From NCBI RefSeq assembly GCF_001632365.1, contig NW_024468513.1, positions 1,041,609 through 1,105,608 on the forward strand: 64,000 bases of DNA, given 5' to 3'. Position 1 is the stretch's first letter, and the number at the start of each line of letters is the position of its first letter. A program made the translations under genes and the position numbers. The notes below the pieces were generated by a model that was not told where the DNA came from, ran no database searches, and saw nothing but the letters and a program-made list of their open reading frames with translations. This document shows, piece by piece, positions 34,772 to 44,679 of the stretch. Source of the DNA: Laetiporus sulphureus 93-53 (lineage: Eukaryota; Basidiomycota; Agaricomycetes; Polyporales; Laetiporaceae).

Positions 34772-36290
34772 GTCATTTGTAACCCTGACCGCGCCGCTAG
34801 TATGCTAAACTCCTCTACGTGCGCTCTCCTCCCTTGAACATTGTGAACATGAGCAGGTCGTGCATGTTCGCAAATGAATGTCCATATCCGTAATTCGCTG
34901 GCAGCGGTGACGGCGCTGACTTCAGGTAGCTGGGGCCCACCGTGGTTTGCATCACATTATCTGCTATCAGGACGCGCGAGTAGAGGCCCATTGCCTTACG
35001 AACGTGCGACAGAATTGTGACACAGACATCATCTTCCCAATCGTGACTGAAGCAGATTAGTGCGCTGAAAACAGGCACGACGGGTGTACATACAGTATGT
35101 GGCGCAGCAGATACACATCTGCACCTCTCGTCGGTTGTTCAGTGAAGAAGTCGTGGGTGACAAGTTCTGCTCGCCCTGATGACAATGCTTCCGGAAGTTC
35201 CCCTCTGCCAGACTGCCGCAGCTTCTTGACTGACCATTGCGCGATCTTGAACGATAAATTGTAATTTGGGGTACCGCTTCGCTAACTCCATGCTCATTCC
35301 ACCTAGGGCATCATAGTGCTGTTTCAGTAATCTGACGCAACTTGAATACGAGTCGAAATGACTCAATTTACCAATACCCGCTCCCACGTCGACAACCACG
35401 CTAATTCTGGTGACATCCGTTAAGACTGCATCGCAAATGTTGAAATGCAGACTCACCAACAAACACGGCAGGGGCCTGAACAGGCCCTGAGCCAAACTCC
35501 CATATGCCGGTTCTCCATATTTCTCGCTCCGGTCGAGGGGCCACGGGAAGTTCGACCATCTGCTCAAGCCATTCCCAGAAGCCTTTATCTGTGGCATAGG
35601 CCTCCTGGAAAGCGGATTTTGGTGAAGGCTTGTCGAGCGAACCGTAAAGGACTATTGGCAATTTATCCGAGGCCATATATCCCTCCATGCACCTAGTCAC
35701 GAGAAACCTTAGCGAGACAGATCGGCTGGCGGCAAAATCGTGAGGCGCACTGTGTCAACAGCCAGCATCTCAGAGGCTCATTGCGGACAAGATGCTGGCT
35801 GTCTGCATTATTCACATAATAGTTAACCTTCGCCTCGGCGAAGATGTGGATGGTGCAAAGACAGCGAAGGACGCGTCCTTCCTCTTTAATCAGAAGCATG
35901 GAAGTTTATACAAGCAGAAAACATGCCTAGACTCTGCGCATCGATACCAACCTGTCGACTGATATCTTGGATTGAGATGCCTACTTCCGGATCGGCGCCG
36001 TCCAGAACATCAGCGATGCGTGATTCTGCAGCAATACGCAAAGCTTGCGACACGAAGTAGGAGTTTATAACTTCGGTCATCCGGACGATGGGATCGTGTA
36101 CAAGATCGATGCCCATGCCACATGCGCCGATGAAAGTGCGGCGCGCCTCAAACAACGTAGGCGACGGCAAATGGGATCGTTCCGCTGGAGGGTCTGCTCC
36201 TCGATCTCCCATTCTTTGATGACCACCTCTGCTGTATCGGCAAGGAGCCGCAGATAGGACCGCAGTTGCTTCGCCTTCTGGACCCGTTTC
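34772..36290 (-). pseudogene. Broken O-methyltransferase (copy A)
   Basis: Matches the gene at 46686-48317 exon by exon but cannot be read through. Compared with that copy it has a one-base deletion in the first exon (GGG for GGGG near 36190), a one-base insertion near 35200 (after AAVW), a one-base deletion near 34818 that cuts off the C-terminus after KGGERT, and loss of about 25 bases around 35394-35410 encoding the start of the SAM-binding exon. The first intron donor is GC (35926-35925) instead of GT, and the start-codon region is missing. Recognisable remnants include VVDVGAGIG (the SAM-binding glycine motif), MSMELAKRYPKLQFIVQDRA and APSPLPANYGYGHSFANMHD. The Methyltransf_2 family methylates hydroxyl groups of small aromatic compounds. 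Confidence 0.9.
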
Positions 36291-36879
36291 CTTCGCTCGA
36301 AACCACTGCTGACGCGATCCTCTATACGTTGAATCTGCACCGCTTCGTATGTCTGTGTTCGAAGACGTTGATTGGTGGATAAGGAGCTGGGATCTACCCT
36401 TGCTGGTTTTATGAACAGAAGCCGTGCTTGCTCAATCGTGGATTGTTTCAATCAGCAACTTGGAACTTGAACATCTTTCGAGTCGTCTTTCTGTATCTAC
36501 ATGGGATGCCTGACTTTCTTTCCACATGAGATCGTGTGAGCATACCTAGGTCCCTTTACTTATCTCACGGTAGTAATGAGCCTTGATTCTGTACATCTTG
36601 GCATCATCCTCGTCGCTATTACATCCTTACGAGTCTTGACCATCGTGCGGACATGGATGTTCTGGCTAAGCCGGCCACCCGGGTCCCGCTGATAGAATGT
36701 GCGCTGCACTATTTTGAGTAGCGGCATAATTAGCAGGAGTGACAGCGAAGGACAAGTCATACCTGTCTCCGAGTCGGACATCATCGAAACGACGCCGGTG
36801 CGTCTGTCGACATCAATGGCTCGAGCACATGAGCGAGTCACAATATATCATCCATGCATAGAAGTATAGCACACTAGAA

Positions 36880-37118
36880 GAAGCGAGCAAGACAGGGATA
36901 TCGACTGCGCATCCAGCGTCGTGCCGAGTAGTGAGGCACTGGCATGCCGTTTCCTCTGCCGAGAGGGTTCTTCATTGTCCTCCAGGGGTGATTTCTCGGA
37001 GCGGGTTGTACATTCCATACGTCCCCTGCGTAACCGGAAAGTTGACCACTCTTCAGCGCCGCAGCGACAGCGTCTCTATTGCAGATGGCGCCATGAGCGT
37101 GTTTAGGAGCCAAAACGT
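36880..37118 (-). pseudogene. Formate dehydrogenase fragment, exon 8 part (copy A)
   Basis: Reads [20 protein letters not shown] then [18 protein letters not shown] and [10 protein letters not shown], nearly identical to exon 8 of the gene at 49411-49746. It then jumps over the C-terminus because 166 bases present in copy B (between CTGCGCA at 49368 and CTGCGCA at 49534) are missing at 36905-36911. The upstream exon is separated from it by 1.3 kb containing SEM1 and resumes near 38416. Confidence 0.88.
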
Positions 37119-37623
37119 TAAACTACTCATGACGGAGCAGGAAGACGACGTATGATAGCGCAGGAAAGGAAGTACGATCTCCGTTCACCGGGTCGTCCTG
37201 AAAGGTAGGATGGATCGATCGTGTGACCTACAGCTAAAAGAATCAGTGTCTGATCCTCATAGGAAGCAGAGTCAATAGATAGATACATGACATACGCAGC
37301 GGATGAGAAGTTCACTCGTGTCCACCGTATATTAAGTGTGAACGCGTGCCAGCCACGAGTGACCCAGTTGCTGTAACTGTTATCATTGAAAATCTCGAAG
37401 TATGTGGCTACAGGTCGCCGAAATCATGCGCTCGACAGTATGCCTCCGGAGCCTCGGAGGTATCGCCAATAAGTGGGATACCTGGCTGTCCTGGAAAAGA
37501 AAGAAACGTGCTGCGTGGTAAACTGGTGCGATGAATCGTCCGTGAATTCAGTGTATACACAGCTACAAGAGAAGTACATCCACGGAAATGTCGGGGTGGG
37601 AGGTCTAATCTGGTGTACGTCCG

Positions 37624-38077
37624 CTAATGCTGCATTGGCTCAGGACCTCCGCTCGCACTTTGGCTCTTCTTCGCGAGCTCGTTCCTATCAGAGTGGTCAC
37701 AGATGCAAGGTCAACCTTGATGTCAGCAATATGAGCCGCTATAACACACCGAAGCTGCACGCTGAAGTCATCCTCAATATCGTCATCGTCCCAGTTGTCC
37801 TCCCACAACTTGTCGCCCCCAGACTTTGCCGCCCCCGGGGCTGCTCCTCCTAGATGAGCCAGGTCTGTCTGAGAATAGTCCCAATCTTCGGATAGGGTAC
37901 AATTGTTAGTGGATAAGTTGCGAGAATGAAACGCATGAACGAACCCGCTACCGAGAACTCTTCAAACTCATCGTCCTCCTCCAGCATCCCGAGATGAGGT
38001 ATAGCTTGCTCCTCCTTCAAAGATTCAGATGGTTTGAATGCATCGGAGGATTTTGACGATGATGCGTTCGCGGACAT
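37624..38077 (-). CDS. SEM1: 26S proteasome subunit Sem1/Dss1
   Basis: Three minus-strand exons, 38077-37945, 37864-37750 and 37684-37624, give 102 residues. The Dss1 signature is plain: MLEEDDEFEEFSVADLAHLG and, after a Gly/Ala linker, KLWEDNWDDDDIEDDFSVQL followed by RNELAKKSQ. Known roles are as an intrinsically disordered, acidic component of the proteasome lid and of TREX-2 and BRCA2-type complexes. The length is slightly above the yeast protein (89). Introns of 80 and 65 bases preserve frame; the donor of the first (GTTCGT) is weak. The gene lies between two separated pieces of a broken formate dehydrogenase, a setting not shared by copy B of the duplication. Confidence 0.93.
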
Positions 38078-38415
38078 GGCTGCAGCGAGGATAGAAGCGA
38101 GGCTGAATGCGGCGTCTGGCAAGGAGGGACAAGGCAAGGAGGGACAAGGAGGCGAGAAGCGACAGCGCCGTGGCAAATTGCGAGTGGGACGGAAAACTTG
38201 TACCCAATTAATATTGACCAAGCACAGGTTCTGTCTGACTCGTCAAGGAACATGCGTGGCGCAATGCACCTTAGGAGCCAACTACATAGAGGAACGGTTA
38301 GAACTCTGGTTCCTCATGCGAAAAAAACATTGACTAAATACAGCAAGGCTGAATGCGGCGTCTGTTGGAAAAGCGAAAAGCGACGGGCGTCTCTTTCACA
38401 ACGGGTTATATGCAC

Positions 38416-38590
38416 GCGTCAGCACCTGGCAAGCACACCCTGACGAGAGCAAATTGAGCTTGGATTGGGGAAGCAATTGAGTGTAACAAACCTTCTTTTC
38501 GGAAGTGTTTGAAGAGTCCAGTATTGACAAGACCCGCAAGAGTGGACAGTACTACCCGGGTCTCAAAGTGCGACTGTAATAGTTACATAA
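38416..38590 (-). pseudogene. Formate dehydrogenase fragment, intron 7 / exon 7 part (copy A)
   Basis: Diverged match to 49740-49950. GGGGAAGCAATTGAGTGTAA then CAAACCTTCTT corresponds to GGGGAGCAATTGAGGATAAC then GAACCTTCTT of copy B, followed by the region encoding KHFKK and the preceding CPLHEGTRG stretch in mutated form. It is too damaged to translate. Confidence 0.6.
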
Positions 38591-38700
38591 GCATTTTCAG
38601 CTCCCCAACCGCGTCGATCGGATCTCGTATGTACTATGTATCTCGTTTGACACATGGGTTCCGCCAGGTTCCGCCCCTACCTCACGTAGTCCCGCGCTGC

Positions 38701-39137
38701 AGGACCCCCCGAAAATCCCCCAAGAGCTTCGATCCTGCTGGGACTCGATATGGGGTCTCGAAAACGGTCCGAAGTGGGGTATTTTGGACTGAACCTCCTC
38801 CTAAACGGGGGCAATTTGGGGTCAATTTGGGATCGAACCTCCAAAAAGAAATCGTAAGAAATCGTTTAAAATCGTATAAAATTGCATAAATCGTAAATAA
38901 AATCGTAGATAAATCGAGAAAATCGTGAGAAATCATCAGAACACCATCATCACTGGAGATTGTGGGGTCAATCGGGATCGAACCTGAGCCCACAACATTC
39001 CCATATGGGGTCATTTTAGATCCAACATTTTTGACTGCAGGGGTCAGATTTGGGGCATTAGCATCAAACATTTCACGTCGGAGACCCCCTCGGGGGGTCT
39101 CGGGGATCTAGGCTCTTGGGGGATTTTTGGGGGTCCT
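38701..39137. mobile_element. 437-bp inverted-repeat element (MITE-like)
   Basis: Terminal arms 38701-38735 and 39104-39137 are near-perfect reverse complements (shared core AAATCCCCCAAGAGC). There is no coding capacity. The interior carries a run of AAATCGT-like units (38840-38935) and two direct copies of GGGTCAAT..GGGATCGAACCT (38816, 38966). No clear target duplication was found. The size and structure fit a non-autonomous DNA transposon. Confidence 0.7.
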
Positions 39138-39180
39138 CGCCTTCAGCAGTATATAAATTGTAAATTGTTTTTTTAAAAAA

Positions 39181-39660
39181 ATTGACACTTGGGTGGCTGA
39201 CATCACAGGCAGCACAGCCTATTTGTTCATGAGAATATTTTAAAAATGATTGTGAGGAGAACCACAGTTTGCTCATGTTTTTGTCAATGACAACTTCTCA
39301 AATTATTTTAATCATTATTAACTCAATTATGCAGCAAAGATAGGTGATTGAAATTAACATAATGCACTCAATTTGGTTATAATAATGTGAAGCAATAAAT
39401 CTATGCAACCGTCAACTGTGAACAAATTTCTATTCATTGCTTGACATTACCTTGACCAAACTCAATATATTATTTTGATTTCAATCAAAAATGTCTGCTG
39501 CACATTTTAGTTGATAAGAGTTAAAATAATTCTAGAAACTGTCATTGATAAAAATATAAGCAAACAATGGTTCTCCTTTTGATCATCTTTAAAATATTCT
39601 CATGAACAAAACAGGTCATGCATACGGTGGCTGAGGATCATTGTGACTGTAGTGTACACA
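39181..39660. mobile_element. AT-rich inverted-repeat element (MITE-like)
   Basis: Arms 39221-39264 and 39568-39611 are reverse complements over about 44 bases with a few mismatches (TTGTTCATGAGAATATTTTA). Weaker symmetry extends outward (GGTGGCTGA at 39192 and CGGTGGCTGAGG at 39625 are not in mirrored order, so the true ends are uncertain). The interior is AT-rich and non-coding. Confidence 0.6.
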
Positions 39661-39938
39661 TACTCACTGAACATGCCCCTCTTTCTCTCATAGCCTACTT
39701 GTACTTTATTTCTTTTATTCCAGTGGTCTCATAGACACGTCTAATACAGAGTATAGAGAGTCTCAGGTCTCGCAGAGTGGTTGTACATATTCATCCATTG
39801 GACTTGGACAGCCGTTGCAGGCACGCCCGATGGGATCCGGGAAAAGCCAGCGGCACTGCAAGGCTCGAGATCATGACAATCTTCGATGTTGCACTCGTTG
39901 CCTTTGCACAGGAACTCGAGGAATGCCTTGGCACAGAA

Positions 39939-40181
39939 CTACACGCAGGCGACGTTCACCTTGAACGTTTTTGCGAATGTCTCATCCATCTTGTAGTTCC
40001 ATAGGAGCTTTCGATACTCTGTGATGCTCACCTCGTCGGACTTCAGGAGCTTCGGCTGGTGGCTTATCATCATGCCTGCGTTGTTCACGAGTAGGTTAAT
40101 GTAGCCGTGCCGTGTCTTGACGGCATCTGCGATGGCACGCAGAGAGTCGTGATCTGTTGCATTCTCCTGGATTGGGATCAT
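39939..40181 (-). pseudogene. Short-chain dehydrogenase fragment
   Basis: An isolated 80-codon stretch reads INLLVNNAGMMISHQPKLLK and later FAKTFKVNVACV. NNAG is the classical short-chain dehydrogenase/reductase motif and FxVNV the following strand. The Rossmann Gly motif and catalytic Tyr-x-x-x-Lys are absent, so this is a relic. It lies just left of the LINE insertions. Confidence 0.65.
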
Positions 40182-40371
40182 GTTTCAATGGTGCTCCGTG
40201 AATGAGCAAGTGTTGTGCAATTTGGTGATGCGCGACTCATGTTTCGAGAAGTAGAAACCTGTTGAAACGTACGGAACGACGTCGAATGTAGGACAGGCAG
40301 AAAGGGTAAGTGATCGATCGAGACAAATAAGAACAAATAGATGGGACAAACTGCGTTACATAGCTGAACGG

Positions 40372-40570
40372 TGAGTTTTTTTTAAAAAAAAATTTAATAC
40401 AATTTATATACCGCCGAAGGCGGTCGGGGGTGTGTTTAGGTACAAGTTGAGTGTAGGACTACCTAAGTAGGAGCGGATATAAAGGTGTGAACAGATCACG
40501 TCCGAGTCAGAGCCTAACCAGGATCGTAAAGTACATGTGTCTTCCTGTACGAAGGCTGATTTATGAGCCT
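40372..40570 (-). mobile_element. 5'-truncated LINE 3' end with 10-bp target duplication
   Basis: AGCTGAACGG occurs at 40362-40371 and again at 40571-40580. Between them lies a T/A-rich tail (40374-40396) and about 170 bases whose start (TATATACCGCC..GGCGGT hairpin) resembles the 3' end of the neighbouring full-length LINE (TCTATACCGC..GCGGT). This is the structure of a heavily truncated minus-strand LINE copy. Confidence 0.75.
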
Positions 40571-41223
40571 AGCTGAACGGCAAGTAAAATTTTTTTTTTT
40601 TTTTGTACATTTATTTCTATACCGCACTATGCGCGGTTGGAAGGGTGTAAATACAGGAGTGAAACCGCACGAGGAAGTGTCGACGTGTAGACTATGAGTA
40701 AATAAAGGGATTGGTCACAGAAGTGCCGCGGGGGTAAGGCGTATCAGCCAGGGTCCGGGGGCGCGAGGGCCGCGGTGGAGAAAGCGGGTGTGGTAGAAAT
40801 GAAAGCGATGAGGCGATGGAGGCCGGTGGGGTGGTGCCAAAGCCGACGTAAATCTAGGAGGGTGGGCTTGGGGTTCCGGAAAAGCAGGTGCCGTGCGTGC
40901 GCGTGTCTCGGGCAGCACATCATGACGTGGGTGCGGGTGCTGGGGGTGGTTAGATCGCATACACAGGGTGCGCCATGGAAGTGACGAGCGGGGCCCGCCG
41001 TCCCAAATTGAGAAGAAAAGTAAGGGGCCAGGTAGCCGTAGCCCGTTAAGGCTTGGATTAACCTGGCTTCGACGTCGCGTTCATAATATTTAGAAGTGAA
41101 AACAGGGTGTAGCGTCTGGGAAGGCAGGGACGGCCACGAGGACCGTATGGCAGTGGGTCGATCGGCGTAACGGAAATCGGTTTGCCAGGAAGTGGTCGCT
41201 CGCTCGCGCGCCCAGCGCCGGAT

Positions 41224-44200
41224 CTACGTCAAAGTGGGTAGGACACTATCGGGTAGGGACGTGCCTTCCTTGGCTAGCCGGTCCGCCACCTCGTTACCCA
41301 GTACACCCGTATGCCCGGTAACCCATAGCAAAGAAATGTTGAGAAGTGGGTATTGCTCCATGAGAGGAGCGAGAAGTGCCCGAAAGCGAAGAGAAAAGGG
41401 CTGGCCACTGTGTGGGCGCAGCGACAGGACATTGGACAGGGCAGCGCGGTTGTCCGCGCAGAGGTAAGTGTGATTAATCATGGGGTAGGTCGCCAGAAAA
41501 TCGGCAAAGCGGCTGGCGACCGCTGCCATTGCGAAGAGTTCTGCGTCGTACACCTCAGCCTGGTGGCCCATGCCCCAAGCCCGCTCGTACTTTATCGCAC
41601 CCTGGTGAATGATACACGCACCTGCACCTGCTCGTCAGTTCCACAGGGTGGGGTCAGGCTGGGCGATTTGGGAGCTGTCTGTGAAGACCCATAGGGCATC
41701 GGGTAGGGGGATGGAAGAATGCAAAAGAGGGAAGAAAAAGGAACGTAAGTACTCCTTGGAGCCATCTTTGGTAGGTGGAGGGACGCAGACGTGAACCCTC
41801 TCACCCCACGGGTGCGCAGGGTCCCAGGGCAGCTGCAACCAGGGGAGAAGGTGCGCCGCTCGCTTGGGTAGGGTTTGTTCGAGCACATCCACTGCGCTGG
41901 TGCCGTGGTGGATTGGGATGGCGGGGTTGAGGAGGGAGAAGTTGGGCGGGTGGGCAGTGCGGTTGGCCGCTAGGCAGTGGGTCACTGGATGGGACTCGGA
42001 GAGGGTGAGGAGGCGAGCTGCGGCAAGGCCGTTGAGCTTGTCGAGCTGGTGTCACATTGGCAGGACGCTGGATATGAGGTTGAGGACGTGGTGGGGGGTA
42101 GACCGCCATGCTCCCATGAACCACCGCAGTGCGTTGTTTTGTACCTGTTGCAAAGGTTGAAAGCGTGAGCGTGGGCCCCGCGGGTTATACCACACGGGGC
42201 TACCAAAGGTGAGTACGGGAAGGATGGTGGTAAGGTATAGCAAGCGGGCTTGCGCGACCGTCATGCCTCGCTGTGTGTTGGCGAGCATGCGGAAAGCGGC
42301 TACACGGAACGAAGCCCTGGCTGCCATGACCCGAATGTGGTGGGTGAAGGTTAGGCGTCAGTCGTACCAGATGCCGAGCCATCGCAGATATGAAGCAGGT
42401 TGTATGGTGATATCCCGCCCATCCCACTGAACCCGCAGGGGAGGGTTGACGTCAAGGGAGCGTCTCGGGGAGGTAAAGTGCATAAGCTTGGTTTTCGCCA
42501 TGCCAATGGTCAGCCCAAGCTGGTGAAGCATGGTGCCCACACTCGGTAGAGTGCGTTGGATGATGGCCGTGTTCTCGTTCAGCGAGGGAGAAACAATAAG
42601 GAGGGCAAAATCGTCAACGTAGCCCGCCGTAGACTGCTGGGGATGCGCGAATGGATCAAGGTTCGCATACAGCGGGGAAGAGTATATGGTAGAGAGGACT
42701 GGCGACAGAGGCGATCCCTGTGGGATGCCGAGCGCAGCGACGTGGTATGATGGACCCATCTCTGAATTGAGTTTGGGCTGCACAGTGCGCGAAGAAAGGA
42801 AGGACATGGTCCACAGGACCTCATTTGTGGGAAAACCCATAGAAAGGAGCGCAGCGTGAAGGACGTCGTGGCGGATGTTATTGCAATAGCCCTCGACGTC
42901 CATGCACAGTAAGGTAGCAGAGAAACCGTTTTCCCAGGCGGTGCGTACACGGTGCATCAGAGTGACTCCGGCATCCACGACGGAATGTTGGCCCCGCCCA
43001 CCAAACTGTGAGCCGGGCACAAGATTGTGAGCACCGATCTGGAAGTTGAAACGAGCAGCAACCACTTTTTCGAGGACCTTGCTCAAGGTTTCTAAGAGCG
43101 CAATTGGTCGGTGGGACTTGGGTGCGGTGTAATCCGCCTTGCCCGGTTTGGACAAGTACACAACTGCCGCAGCCCGAAGTGGGGCGGGGAGGTAAACCAG
43201 GTGCAAAGAAGAGGAAAGAAAGAGAAAAAGAGCATGACGCGCACCAGACCACCAGACCCATTTCAGGAGCCGCCACGACGCTCCGGAGATGCCAGGCGCT
43301 GAATAGTTAGACGCTGCCTCAATGGCAGCAGTTACTTCAGTGACAAGGAGGGGGCGGTCCGGGCGCGCTGCCGGAGGCGTAGAGGTAAAGAGAGGAGGCA
43401 GATCAGGCAAGGGCGGAGACGCCGGAAAATAAAAACGTGTGAGTAGACGACCCGCGTCGGCAGGGAGAGAGCCAGTCTCCCCGTCCACTCGGATGACAGG
43501 CAGTGGGGGTGCCCGCACTCCTTTGGTCCAGGAGGCGAGCCGCCAGGGGTCGGTGTGCTGGAGTCGCGCGACCGCCTCCCGAGTCCAATCCTTCCGAGCT
43601 TGTCGGATGGTGGCCGATAGTGTGGCTTTGGCTTCTCGCCTCTCCTCACGAGTAGGAGCCGCCTGGACATTTGCGCGGGCAGTGTCGCACGCATCGTTCC
43701 ACCAGAGCTGGGAGGCCCGGTGAGCATGTGTGCGTCGGAGGAATACTTCGTGGCAGGCCACGGACATCGCTCGCAGCAGAGCCTGAGCGCCCGCTTCGAG
43801 GTCGTCATTGGTGGTATAGGTGGCCGGCGGTGGGGACAGCGCCAGCTCGCGGGCAAGGCACGTGTTCCAGTCGTCTCGTTTGGACACATCGACTCGAAAG
43901 CCAAGATCAACGTCTACGGGGTGAGCAACGTGAGAAAGAGTAGAGGTTAGTAGAGCGTGATCAGATTCAAAGGGTGTGGGAGTAGCAGCGACTCCGTGAA
44001 TGTGAAAATGTGCACTGGAGGTCGCGCAGACCAGATCGATGATGGTGCCCGAGAGCAGGTCACCATTCACCATGTGGGTGGGTTGATCGAGGTCATTAAG
44101 GATTTCGAGCGACTCGCGCTCTAGCCACCCCGCGAAGGCGGTGGAGGCAGTGGAAGCAGAGCGGGAGGCCCGTCCGGTCCACGACCATAGGGGGTGGTGG

Positions 44201-44679
44201 AGATTAAAATCTCCGGTGACAAGGAGGTTCGCTCGTGGCGGGAAAGGGATGTCATAGAGAGTGGGCAGGACGCGGTGTTGGGCTCGCGAGCCTTCGTTAT
44301 AGCAGTTGACCACGAAGAAATCATGGGTGGGATCAGAGCGGGAAACGAAATGAAGAACGACTACATCCGGGTCCGACACCAGGTCGGTACGCATGGATAT
44401 ATGGTAAGTGTTTAAGAGTACGCGCCGGACCAGGATACTGGCTCGAGGTCGCGGCAGCGCAGAGGTTGAGGGGAAATGAAAAGCGTCCAGGCCGTAGGGC
44501 CGGACATTGACGTGACCAAAAACAACAGTGCCTGACTCAGAGCCATGGGGGGTATCGATGCCGATTTGCCCCCACCACGGTTCTTGAAGGAAATAGATAT
44601 CGTAGGAAGTGGAAGAAACGAAACCGTGGACTCGCGGATTAGACCAGGCCACATTCAAATGCGCGGTTGTGATATTCAT
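41224..44679 (-). pseudogene. LINE ORF2: endonuclease, reverse transcriptase, RNase H, with three stops
   Basis: The start is ATG at 44679, overlapping the ORF1 stop. The apurinic-type endonuclease shows LLVTGDFNLHHPLW and the final SDHALL. The reverse transcriptase shows KSHRPIALLETLSKVLEKVV, LCMDVEGYCNNIRHDVL, GIPQGSPLSP and the catalytic YVDDFALL. The RNase H shows DAELFAMAAVASRFADF and LCADNRAALSNV. The frame is continuous to TAG at 41224 except for three in-frame TGA codons at 42360-42358, 42054-42052 and 41637-41635. Downstream protein similarity resumes in the same frame after each, so these are point nonsense changes rather than frameshifts. Inactive unless read through. Confidence 0.9.

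Larger units (their letters stand above)
34435..38590. repeat. Segmental duplication, copy A (decayed)
   Basis: Sequence from about 34435 (GTAGCTGAAAGACAAG) to 37118, and again about 38416-38590, matches 46463-49950 on the other side of the LINE, in the same order and orientation. Shared landmarks are the O-methyltransferase, the segment at 36561-36660 (matching 49034-49133) and formate dehydrogenase exon 8. Copy A has frameshifts and deletions; copy B keeps both genes open. The 37119-38415 part, which carries SEM1, has no counterpart in copy B. Confidence 0.85.

Noticed and set aside
39192..39640. GGTGGCTGA words as the outer terminal repeat of the AT-rich element
   Set aside because: They are in direct, not inverted, orientation, so they do not extend the inverted arms.
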